Assembly: GCA_030619095.1 (NCBI GenBank)
Contig: JAUXCB010000016.1
Location: 1-11,626, forward strand
Source: Verrucomicrobiota bacterium
GTDB lineage: Bacteria; Verrucomicrobiota; Kiritimatiellia; Kiritimatiellales; Tichowtungiaceae
Direction: 5' to 3'
Length of the DNA: 11,626 nt
The first letter of the stretch is position 1. Each line of letters opens with the position of its first letter. Shown here one piece after another: positions 1 through 5,900 of this stretch. Below the pieces are notes generated by a model. The model did no database searches, had not been told where the DNA came from, and saw nothing but the letters and a program-made list of their open reading frames with translations. A program made the translations under genes and the position numbers.

Positions 1-958
1 CCATCAACAAGCGTCCGGCAACCTTCACCCCGCCCACAAGTGAGGTATTAAAAACCCCCTCTCCGAAACTTCGATATAGAAACCCGAACACGGACTGATT
101 CCCACTATACGGATCCAAAATCCGAGTGGTTGGATAGATCTCACTGAAAAACTCCTGATATACTCCAACCCCTGCAATCCAGATCGTAATCAGGTTGAGA
201 ACAATAGCGGCAACCAACCCGCCGACGATCACGCGCCACCGGTTCATCAACAAGATAAACGGTACAAAAATCAGGCTCGTTCCCTTCAGCAGACCGGACA
301 CAACACAGCCCGAAACGGCCGCACTTGTTCGTTTATAAAAAAGCCCCCAAGCTGCCACTCCCAGGCCCAAAGCCACAAACGGCGTGCTGTTCGCCGTGCG
401 GATCGCCTTCAACATCAGCGGTGAAAATGACCACACGCCCCACCAAAGCAGTCCGGCAAAACGCGAGCCGCCGACACGGCGACTCATTCGGTACGACAAC
501 AGACATACCCCCCAACACGACGCCCCTAACAAAACCACCCAGATTCCACGAGCCAACGGATAGGGAAGTAAAGCCAGCGGTGTAAGAAGCAATGCCGTCG
601 GAGGCGGAAGCATATAGCGAAACGAGTCTTCAACACCCCGCTCCAGCGCAATGGCCGCATACTCAGGCTTTGGAACCGAGTTCTCAGGCCAACCGACATT
701 AGCCCGAATATCGGGCTTCGCATCGGGATACATTGCATCTGCGGCTCCCTCCAGCACAACCGCCCCACCCATGTAGTATTGAGCAAAATCCTGACTTCCC
801 TTGTTAACTGGAGAAAAAAACGGCTGAACACCATCGTGATATAACGAAAGAAACGGAACCACCGCCGCAAGCCAAATAAAGGATGTAACAGCAACGCACA
901 AAAAAGCTATCGGCTTTCGCTCCACCCACTCCAAAAAACGAATCCAGCTATTCATCAT
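1..958 (-). CDS. GT87/DUF2029-type integral membrane glycosyltransferase, 3' end outside window
   Basis: About 319 codons are visible and the reading frame runs off the left edge without a stop. The protein is strongly hydrophobic with many membrane segments: roughly residues 17-36, then pairs around 115-150, 180-200 and 210-255. The pattern fits polyprenyl-phosphate-mannose-dependent glycosyltransferases of family GT87 (DUF2029): a first periplasmic loop with 'DFAQYYMGGAVVLEG', a 'PPPTALLLTPLALLPYPLARGIW' style segment, a later 'GLLKGTSLIFVPFILLMNRWR' helix, and 'GNQSVFGFLYR' in the next loop. Members transfer a sugar from a lipid-phosphate donor on the outer face of the cytoplasmic membrane; the substrate cannot be told here. 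Start: two adjacent ATGs (958 and 955); an AAGGAA lies about 8 nt upstream. The gene starts 20 nt after the tsaB stop, so it is probably cotranscribed with it. Family call is from recognition of the pattern, moderately sure; another GT-C fold transferase is the alternative. Confidence 0.72.
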   Translation of the reverse strand, partial: MMNSWIRFLEWVERKPIAFLCVAVTSFIWLAAVVPFLSLYHDGVQPFFSPVNKGSQDFAQYYMGGAVVLEGAADAMYPDAKPDIRANVGWPENSVPKPEYAAIALERGVEDSFRYMLPPPTALLLTPLALLPYPLARGIWVVLLGASCWGVCLLSYRMSRRVGGSRFAGLLWWGVWSFSPLMLKAIRTANSTPFVALGLGVAAWGLFYKRTSAAVSGCVVSGLLKGTSLIFVPFILLMNRWRVIVGGLVAAIVLNLITIWIAGVGVYQEFFSEIYPTTRILDPYSGNQSVFGFLYRSFGEGVFNTSLVGGVKVAGRLLM

Positions 959-978
959 TAACCCGTTCCTTTGTTCAT

Positions 979-1800
979 TTATCTGTATTTCGGTTCGATG
1001 AAGACGGGCGGATGCATGTAGAGCGGCTCCAAAGGCTCCGGCGCGGTCTGCATTTCAGCCAGCTCGGCGACCTCTTTGGCGTGCGGAAAAACAGAGTCTC
1101 CCATCGATGGGAAATACTGTTTCAGCCGTTCGGCTTCAGAGGAAACCACGATGGTTCCTTCGGGCACATCGACCTCTTCATAAGGAACGAGTTTCCAGTC
1201 TTTGTTCTGAACAACTGCAGCCGAGGTCCCCGACCTCGGTCCGCGCCCAAGGGACGCGGCTACAGGAGCCCCGCCCCGTCCTGCCGGGCACCCTTCCGTC
1301 TCCGCACTACGTGCTACGCCGAAATACGCCACAGGTGGGGAATCCATTTGCGTACATTCGCGTGGATTCGCGGTTGAATTAAAAAGCCCGATCCAAACCT
1401 GTCCGCGGCGGGCATCGCCAACGACGGCGATCTGCCGTAGGGCACCCCGAAGCTTCGGGGTGCCCTTCTGCGCAGACAAGAGTGTCTGCGCCACATGAAG
1501 AGCCAGAGCGGCACCGCTGCTGACAGCTCGCACTTCCGTTTTAGACGGCAACGCAAGCGCCTGTGCAATCGCAAAGCTCATCCGCATCCCGGAGAACGAC
1601 CCCGGGCCGCGACCCACTGCATAGAGGGATATATCGCTATACGATATGTCGGCCTCTTCAATGAGGTTTTCCAAGGTTTGGAAAATGGTGTTGTGGCGCA
1701 CGCGCTCGGCGATCCAGCTTTTTTCAGCCAGTAACTCGCCGTTTTTGAGCAACGCCACGCTGCCCTGCCGCGAGGAACATTCGATGCCTAATGTAATCAT
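979..1800 (-). CDS. tsaB: TsaB, tRNA t6A-modification complex subunit, enlarged by in-frame repeat insertions
   Basis: TsaB is the inactive ASKHA-fold partner that pairs with TsaD (with TsaE) to transfer the threonylcarbamoyl group onto A37 of ANN-decoding tRNAs in the cytoplasm. Visible: N-terminal 'GIECSSRQGSVALL' (residues 5-18), 'ERVRHNTIFQTLENLIEEA' (32-50), the family signature 'GRGPGSFSGMRMSFAIAQAL' (63-82), and the second-domain start 'IAVVGDARRGQVWIGLF' (124-140). At 273 residues it is about 40-50 longer than usual. The excess is in two blocks that do not look like TsaB: residues about 102-123 and about 142-195. The DNA there is made of palindromic repeats (see separate entries), yet the frame stays open and family-like sequence resumes at 'DWKLVPYEEVDVPEGTIVVS' (201-220). 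The ATG at 1800 has no Shine-Dalgarno sequence; the preceding gap is filled by another repeat. Follows tsaE in the same direction. Identity is secure; whether the product is fully functional is inferred from the intact frame. Confidence 0.93.
   Translation of the reverse strand: MITLGIECSSRQGSVALLKNGELLAEKSWIAERVRHNTIFQTLENLIEEADISYSDISLYAVGRGPGSFSGMRMSFAIAQALALPSKTEVRAVSSGAALALHVAQTLLSAQKGTPKLRGALRQIAVVGDARRGQVWIGLFNSTANPRECTQMDSPPVAYFGVARSAETEGCPAGRGGAPVAASLGRGPRSGTSAAVVQNKDWKLVPYEEVDVPEGTIVVSSEAERLKQYFPSMGDSVFPHAKEVAELAEMQTAPEPLEPLYMHPPVFIEPKYR
1216..1377. repeat. Composite dispersed-type palindromic repeat block inside tsaB
   Basis: This 162-bp stretch (54 codons exactly) is unlike TsaB in translation and is rich in short dyads. 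CCGAGGTC at 1221-1228 is mirrored by GACCTCGG at 1232-1239 with a 3-nt loop. CCGCGCCC at 1241-1248 is nearly mirrored by GGGACGCGG at 1251-1259. CAGGA/TCCTG flank a GC-rich loop near 1263-1283. At 1347-1376 there are three consecutive 10-bp units of the type TTCGCGTGGA. The last part resembles the GCGAAT-rich repeat upstream of tsaB, so at least two repeat families seem to be joined here. The limits are inferred from where TsaB-like protein sequence stops and resumes; no second full copy lies in the window, so dispersal in the genome is inferred from recall of similar sequences in related genomes. Confidence 0.65.
1432..1497. repeat. Double-hairpin palindromic repeat inserted in frame in tsaB
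   Basis: 66 bp, an exact 22 codons, with two hairpins side by side. The first is a perfect 26-bp palindrome at 1440-1465 (arms GGGCACCCCGAAG and CTTCGGGGTGCCC, no spacer). The second has 9-bp perfect arms GCGCAGACA (1470-1478) and TGTCTGCGC (1483-1491) around a 4-nt AGAG loop. It encodes 'AQTLLSAQKGTPKLRGALRQ', which breaks the usual TsaB linker just before the second-domain strand 'IAVVGDARRGQVW'. Such tandem near-perfect dyads are not produced by coding constraint. It is best read as a mobile palindromic element of the REP or Rickettsia-palindromic-element kind; the family membership is inference. Confidence 0.75.
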
Positions 1801-1823
1801 TTTTCTATCGGATCACGAATCTC

Positions 1824-1874
1824 GCGAATTTTCGCGAATCAAAAATCTAACAATTCTCATTCGTGTAAATTCGC
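1824..1874. repeat. Imperfect inverted repeat of GCGAAT type between tsaE and tsaB
   Basis: The 104-bp gap between tsaE and tsaB is largely this element. The arms GCGAATTTTCGCGAAT (1824-1839) and ATTCGTGTAAATTCGC (1859-1874) pair at 14 of 16 positions around a 19-nt AT-rich loop. The CGAAT motif recurs at 1816, 1825 and 1835, and its mirror ATTCG at 1859 and 1869, a 9-10 bp helical phasing. The element replaces the place where a Shine-Dalgarno sequence for tsaB would be expected. Its units resemble those at 1347-1376 inside tsaB. Confidence 0.72.
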
Positions 1875-1904
1875 AATCCCATCTCCTTCTTTATTCAATC
1901 TCAG

Positions 1905-2336
1905 CTACGTTTGTTTTAGCGGATTTTCGATCACTTCTATAACCCTCAGCTGCTCGTCGTCGCCGCGTTCAAGGCGCACATGGATGGTGGACGGCGGCAA
2001 AAGCTCGCCCGCCCGCTCGGCCCATTCGATAACGGTGATGCCATTGGTTTCCAAATATTCGTCGAGACCCAGATCATACGCTTCTTCAGGGCCTCCAAGG
2101 CGATAAAGGTCGATGTGATGAAATGGGACGGCTCCCTGATATTCACTGATGATCGTGTAGGTGGGGCTGCAAACGGGCTCCATAACGCCTGCCGCCTGCG
2201 CCAACCCCTGCGCGAAACAGGTTTTGCCCGCACCGAGATTTCCGTGCAGGGCAATCACGACCGGCGTTTCCAGAGTTTGTAAAAATTCCGCTGCAATTTT
2301 CCACGTATCGGCAGGGCTGTTGGAGTTCCATTTCAT
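1905..2336 (-). CDS. tsaE: TsaE, ATPase of the tRNA t6A-modification system
   Basis: A 143-residue P-loop protein (YjeE/TsaE family) that binds the TsaB-TsaD pair and uses ATP to drive cycles of t6A synthesis in the cytoplasm. Visible: Walker A 'GNLGAGKT' (residues 32-39), the switch-like 'SPTYTIISEY' (57-66), 'HIDLYRL' with the Walker-B-like aspartate (74-80), and the C-terminal 'IEWAERAGELLP' (103-114), all family hallmarks in the right order and at the usual spacing. Length is normal. Start: a TTG at 2345 would add three residues (MLR) but the ATG at 2336 is preferred; neither has a clear Shine-Dalgarno sequence. It starts 14 nt after the stop of the upstream gene, so translation may be coupled to it. 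tsaB follows after a repeat-filled gap. Confidence 0.95.
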   Translation of the reverse strand: MKWNSNSPADTWKIAAEFLQTLETPVVIALHGNLGAGKTCFAQGLAQAAGVMEPVCSPTYTIISEYQGAVPFHHIDLYRLGGPEEAYDLGLDEYLETNGITVIEWAERAGELLPPSTIHVRLERGDDEQLRVIEVIENPLKQT

Positions 2337-2350
2337 ACGAAGCAAAGGGT

Positions 2351-4078
2351 TTATTCAGAGGCCGTGTTAAATGTAACGGCGAAAGCCTTCGGCGCACTGT
2401 GGACTTCCATTTCATCTTCGTAAACGGCAACCGCCTGAACGCGCGCGGGTCCTTCCCCGACGGTGCGTTCGTCGAACATCAGTTCGGTTCCATAGGCGGC
2501 GCGAGCAAGCTCGCGACCGTTACAAAGAAGATAAACCTCTTTCGGTTTTTCTCCAGCGCTGGCCTCGGCAGTACAAACGATCTGTTGCGGATCGCGATCC
2601 GTGATGCCGCTGATTTTCAGGGATCGCCCTTTTTTATTAATGATCACCGGAAACTCTCTGAAGCCCCCCGGCATCACCTGCCGCCCCGGAATCATCGCTT
2701 GCGCGATCAGGCGGATCTCATGATACCCATCGCCCATCTCTTTAAACGGAAGCTCAACCAACGAATTGCCCTCCCCTTGCTTGATCTCTTTTCCGTTGAG
2801 CAACGCGCTGTAGGCGGCCTGCGCCCGAGCCGGAAATCTGGCCTCGACGACAAAGGCGGCATCGAGATCGCTCGTGATCTCTTTGCTCAGCCCAATGGCT
2901 TTGATCTGCATTGGAAATGCCGTGATCTGTGATAACGGATCGCCAAGCAACAGGATCTGGAAAGGGCTGGCAATGGACTGGTAAAAACTCTCCATGGCCG
3001 TGCAACCCGCTGCGTAGTGCGCAAAAAAACGGGCGTGGGGGAATTTGGGCCAGGCATTATAGGGCTCGGTGACCATGCCCGCCGTCACCGTGGCTCCGGC
3101 GTCGAGCCACTCGGTACATTTGCTCTGCTTTTTTTGAAACTCGGCCGACCAGCTTGTGAAATGCTCCGCCATCGCACCGGGCGCAAAGGTTCCGAAGTCG
3201 GACGGTTTCACATTCTCCGCACCCACCATGACCCCCATCAGGCCGGACTGCCGGGGAACCAGATTGGTGGTAATCACCGCCGTCCCGCCGCGAACCGTCA
3301 GTTCAGCCTGCGCATCGGCAAACTGCCACTCGCGCGGAACCGACCGGTCTTCATCGGCAGTTTTTACAAAAAGCACTCGCGGGCCGCTCTTGCTCTGCCG
3401 GGCTCGAACGCCATCCTGAATACAGCGCAGCACCGTCTCCATGCTGCTTCCCTTTTCGCCAATGTAACCGAGCATCATGGAGGGGAGCGGCATCTTCTCT
3501 TTCAGACCGGCCTTCCAAATATCCAACCCACGCGACGGGAGCTTCTGACCCCCTTCTTTCATCGGCCCGGCGAAAAGCGGCGACAGGATCTGGGCTTTTT
3601 CAACCTGTACGAGATCGGGCACCTCTCCGCGCAACAAGGTCAACCCCATAACGGACATCTGCTGGCGGTCATTCGGGGAGGTGACCACCCGGATTGGAAA
3701 ATCAACCGAATAGACCCATGCAAGAATCTGCTCTTCAAGCCCGCGCTTCCGAAGCGTTTCCATCGCGGGATCAAAAATATGCTGCTTAAATTCTGCAGGG
3801 GTACACTCGGTGCGGCCTGTCCTGATCGATTCCGGCAGATCGAGATAGACCGTATTCACCCCCGGCACGCCATGGAATGCTGAAAACACATTGGCTGCTT
3901 TTTTGGAGGCCTGCGAGTTCTCGTTTACCAACACGGCCACCTGATGGGGCATCTGAGCTGCGGCCGTTCCGGCCCATAGCAGAACCGCAGAACATCGAAT
4001 AAAGAATTTTGAACTCCGAAACGCAACCCCCTGCCTCCTTCGATAGTCCCTGTGCGTTATTCGATATTCAACATTCAT
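2351..4078 (-). CDS. TIGR03790-family exported protein
   Basis: 575 residues. After a signal peptide (hydrophobic residues about 31-41, likely cleavage near AAA-Q at 41/42) comes a domain opening 'HQVAVLVNENSQASKKAANVF' (45-65), 'WVYSVDFPIRVV' (121-132), and a central block 'GATVTAGMVTEPYNAWPKFP' (328-347) followed by 'YAAGCTAMESFYQSI' and 'QILLLGDPL' (374-382). This set of motifs matches what I know as TIGR03790, a family of unknown function common in Planctomycetes, Verrucomicrobia and Acidobacteria; the arrangement recalls caspase-like/gingipain C25 folds, but I see no securely assigned catalytic His-Cys pair. Residues from about 390 on look like two beta-sandwich domains. The ATG at 4078 is the only canonical start that includes the signal peptide (an in-frame TAG lies 12 nt upstream), but the first 30 residues are encoded by an inverted repeat and look atypical. 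Heads the tsaE-tsaB-GT87 unit. Confidence 0.8.
   Translation of the reverse strand: MNVEYRITHRDYRRRQGVAFRSSKFFIRCSAVLLWAGTAAAQMPHQVAVLVNENSQASKKAANVFSAFHGVPGVNTVYLDLPESIRTGRTECTPAEFKQHIFDPAMETLRKRGLEEQILAWVYSVDFPIRVVTSPNDRQQMSVMGLTLLRGEVPDLVQVEKAQILSPLFAGPMKEGGQKLPSRGLDIWKAGLKEKMPLPSMMLGYIGEKGSSMETVLRCIQDGVRARQSKSGPRVLFVKTADEDRSVPREWQFADAQAELTVRGGTAVITTNLVPRQSGLMGVMVGAENVKPSDFGTFAPGAMAEHFTSWSAEFQKKQSKCTEWLDAGATVTAGMVTEPYNAWPKFPHARFFAHYAAGCTAMESFYQSIASPFQILLLGDPLSQITAFPMQIKAIGLSKEITSDLDAAFVVEARFPARAQAAYSALLNGKEIKQGEGNSLVELPFKEMGDGYHEIRLIAQAMIPGRQVMPGGFREFPVIINKKGRSLKISGITDRDPQQIVCTAEASAGEKPKEVYLLCNGRELARAAYGTELMFDERTVGEGPARVQAVAVYEDEMEVHSAPKAFAVTFNTASE
3991..4068. repeat. Inverted repeat of ATTCGATATTC type encoding the start of the TIGR03790 protein
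   Basis: The arms AACATCGAATAAAGAA (3991-4006) and TGCGTTATTCGATATT (4053-4068) pair at 13 of 16 positions across a 46-nt centre. The element lies wholly in the coding region and covers residues about 4-30, giving the arginine-rich 'VEYRITHRDYRRRQG' and the charged part of the signal peptide. The translation has the flavour of repeat-derived sequence that I associate with related genomes. No second copy is in the window, so the dispersed nature is inference. Confidence 0.55.
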
Positions 4079-4084
4079 CTCATC

Positions 4085-4113
4085 AACCTACTCTCTTGAC
4101 GAAAACTAGACAA
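4085..4113 (-). promoter_or_regulatory. Weak candidate promoter for the TIGR03790-tsaE-tsaB unit
   Basis: On the minus strand TTGTCT (4113-4108) and TAGGTT (4090-4085) are separated by 17 nt, with only 6 nt from the -10 box to the ATG at 4078. The -10 match to consensus is poor (3 of 6). It overlaps the stronger plus-strand promoter of the divergent gene, so the two would compete for polymerase. Confidence 0.32.
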
Positions 4114-4124
4114 GACTGGATACT
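4096..4124 (+). promoter_or_regulatory. Sigma-70-type promoter of the exported-protein gene at 4133
   Basis: TTGACG (4096-4101), a 17-nt spacer, then GATACT (4119-4124). Only 8 nt separate the -10 box from the ATG at 4133, so transcription should begin at or within a base or two of the start codon. This excludes the upstream TTG (4124) and GTG (4127) starts and suggests a leaderless message; there is no Shine-Dalgarno sequence. Confidence 0.65.
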
Positions 4125-4132
4125 TGGTGCGT

Positions 4133-4762
4133 ATGAGAGTTTCTTCCGTCATCCTAATTCTACTTGGGTTCATCCTGTCCGGTCGGGCGATCGACAAAGG
4201 GTTCAAGCCCTACCAGATCATCATCGACAAACGTCCCTTCGGCGAGGAACCGCCCGAAGCCGAAACGGTTGAAATTCCGTATAACCAGTCCTTTGCCCGC
4301 CATCTGCGCCTCTCCATGCTCTATGAAGGGCCGGGCGGCGACCTGCGTGCCGGGATTATCGATTCGTCCAGAAACAAAAGCTATATTCTGAGCATCGGAG
4401 AGATTGAAGACGATCTCGAGCTGGTCGAGGCGGATCTGAAGGGCTCGGAGGCTCTGCTTCGAAAGGGGAAGGAGGTCGCCCTGTTTAAACTAAAAGCCGA
4501 AAAGGCCCAACCGCTTTCCAAAAGCCAGCAGGCTTCACGAAAATCCTCTTACGCTGCCCGACGAGCAAGCCGTCAAAAAAAGGCACCGGTAGTTCGTGCA
4601 ACGCCCACCGCGCCGCAACTGACCGGAGAGGCCCTTCGGAAACATCTGGAACATGTTCAGATGGAGGTCATCCGCAAAGGACAGCCGCCCCTTCCGCTAC
4701 CGCTCACGCCGGAAATGGATGCTCAACTCGTCGCGGAGGGTGTGCTCGATCCGCAACAATAG
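4133..4762 (+). CDS. Small exported protein of unknown function, lysine/proline-rich C-terminal half
   Basis: 209 residues from the ATG. A short signal peptide or single membrane anchor 'VSSVILILLGFILSGRAI' (about 3-20) is followed by 'KPYQIIIDKRPFGEEPPEAE' (24-43). A compact, probably beta-rich domain follows, including 'LRLSMLYEGPGGDLRAGIID' and 'YILSIGEIEDDLELVEADLKG', up to about residue 125. A basic, Ser/Lys/Arg-rich linker (about 130-155) and a proline-rich tail 'GQPPLPLPLTPEMDAQLVAE' end it. The 'yqvIi..RPFG..PP' opening recalls periplasmic accessory proteins of type II secretion or type IV pilus systems (GspC/PilP-like), but this is only resemblance and no secretion genes are nearby. 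I do not recognise the family. A single-gene unit: own promoter in front, converging mscS gene behind. Confidence 0.82.
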   Translation: MRVSSVILILLGFILSGRAIDKGFKPYQIIIDKRPFGEEPPEAETVEIPYNQSFARHLRLSMLYEGPGGDLRAGIIDSSRNKSYILSIGEIEDDLELVEADLKGSEALLRKGKEVALFKLKAEKAQPLSKSQQASRKSSYAARRASRQKKAPVVRATPTAPQLTGEALRKHLEHVQMEVIRKGQPPLPLPLTPEMDAQLVAEGVLDPQQ

Positions 4763-4765
4763 AAT

Positions 4766-4788
4766 CGAGAGAAGAATATTCTCTCTCG
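4766..4788. terminator. Possible weak bidirectional hairpin between convergent genes
   Basis: GAGAGAA (4767-4773) pairs with TTCTCTC (4779-4785) around a 5-nt loop just after the stop of the 4133 gene. There is no run of T on either side, so it is not a classic intrinsic terminator, but it lies in the only gap (70 bp) between two convergent genes. Confidence 0.28.
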
Positions 4789-4832
4789 GCTTCGTCATTC
4801 CGGCTGATTGTTATCCATTTTTACAATGGGCC

Positions 4833-5885
4833 TTATGCATTGTTCACATAGAGCGTCTGGGTCGGGAACGCGAACTCGATGCCCTCTTCATTGAAACGCT
4901 TCAGCACCTCTAGATTGAAAAGCTGATCGAATTCGAGAAAGGCCCAGTAGTCTGGCGGAGCAAACCAATAGATTACCAAAATATTCAATGCGGAGTCCTT
5001 GAAGTCATTAAAATAGACCCGCGAAGGAAAGTTGGGATGCATTTTCTCGGTGTGTGCATCGAGAGTCTCTTTAATGATCTCCATGGCGCGTTCCACTTTT
5101 TCCGGCGGCGTGTTGTAGGTGATCGTGATATTCGCCACTCGCTTGATGTACGGGCGTCTGCTGATGTTGCGAATCATTTTATTGGCCAGCTCGCCGTTGG
5201 GAATGGTGACCAGATGCCCGTCCAGTGTGCGGATGCGCGTCGAGCGCATACCGACTTCTTCAACCATTCCGTCTTCGCTATCGACTACAATCCGATCGCC
5301 CAACTGGAACGGATGATCGGCAAAGATGACTAGCGATCCGAAAAAGTTTTTAATCGTATCCTGTGCGGCCAGCGCAACGGCCAATCCGCCGACGCCGAGC
5401 CCGGCCAGAATCGTCGTGATCGGTTTGTCGCTCAGCTGCTGGGCAATCTGCACCAGTCCGAATAAAACAATCAGGGTACGAAGCGTTTTGCGAACCAGCG
5501 GCACCATCATATCGTCGAGCGTGTTTGCTGTTTTCGCGGTCAGGCGTTTCATCCAGTAGTCGGCCAGCTCAACGAGTTGATAAATAATATAGGTGATGGT
5601 AACCGTGAACAAAACCCCGACCACATCATCGCGAAAACCGGCAGCGGATTCCGAAAACTCCCGCAGCTTGACGGCCCAGCAGATGCCAAGGACTGCGGTC
5701 GGGAACATCACGGTGCGGGAGATCACCGAGAGAACGGTTCGCCGAAATGCCCCGTCCTGAAAACTGGAACGCTCCGCTGTTTTCTCCGCAAAAAACTTCA
5801 GGGCCCGTCCGATGACAACCCCGGCAAGAACAATGACCACCATCCAAAAGGTATCCCAACCCGTATTCAATACGTCTGTCTCCAT
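4833..5885 (-). CDS. MscS-family mechanosensitive ion channel
   Basis: 350 residues. About five membrane segments: roughly 12-28, 56-73, 88-105, 134-148, then the pore helix 'ILAGLGVGGLAVALAAQDTI' (159-178), whose small-residue packing is the MscS TM3 signature. The helix runs into 'KNFFGSLVIFADHPFQLGDRI', the start of the beta domain (pore-exit 'LGDRIVV'). The C-terminal cytoplasmic alpha/beta part ends with the typical 'GIEFAFPTQTLYV'. Such channels open under membrane tension to release small solutes during hypo-osmotic shock. Two in-frame ATGs exist; AGGAG lies directly against the first (5891) but 6 nt before the second (5885), so the second is chosen. It begins 15 nt after the malQ stop and is probably cotranscribed with it. 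Confidence 0.92.
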   Translation of the reverse strand: METDVLNTGWDTFWMVVIVLAGVVIGRALKFFAEKTAERSSFQDGAFRRTVLSVISRTVMFPTAVLGICWAVKLREFSESAAGFRDDVVGVLFTVTITYIIYQLVELADYWMKRLTAKTANTLDDMMVPLVRKTLRTLIVLFGLVQIAQQLSDKPITTILAGLGVGGLAVALAAQDTIKNFFGSLVIFADHPFQLGDRIVVDSEDGMVEEVGMRSTRIRTLDGHLVTIPNGELANKMIRNISRRPYIKRVANITITYNTPPEKVERAMEIIKETLDAHTEKMHPNFPSRVYFNDFKDSALNILVIYWFAPPDYWAFLEFDQLFNLEVLKRFNEEGIEFAFPTQTLYVNNA

Positions 5886-5900
5886 CTCCATCTCCTCTTT

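Noticed and set aside
526..894. Minus-strand 122-codon frame
   Set aside because: Another frame of the GT87-type gene; Arg/Phe/Leu-rich and without start signals, while the longer frame has a coherent membrane-protein pattern.
1221..1259. Rho-independent terminator inside tsaB on account of the GC-rich hairpins
   Set aside because: No T-run follows on either strand and the hairpins lie within an intact coding frame.
1314..1574. Possibility that tsaB is a frameshifted pseudogene because of the repeats
   Set aside because: The frame is continuous from ATG to TAA and TsaB-like sequence resumes in the same frame after each block, with block lengths that are multiples of three.
1816..1873. CRISPR-like array because of regularly spaced CGAAT units
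   Set aside because: The units are 5-7 bp with 9-10 bp steps and inverted arms; there are no long identical repeats, spacers of CRISPR length, or cas genes.
3017..3883. Plus-strand open frame of 288 codons
   Set aside because: Lies wholly antisense to the TIGR03790 gene, whose protein has recognisable family motifs; the translation is basic and low in family-like pattern, typical of a shadow frame.
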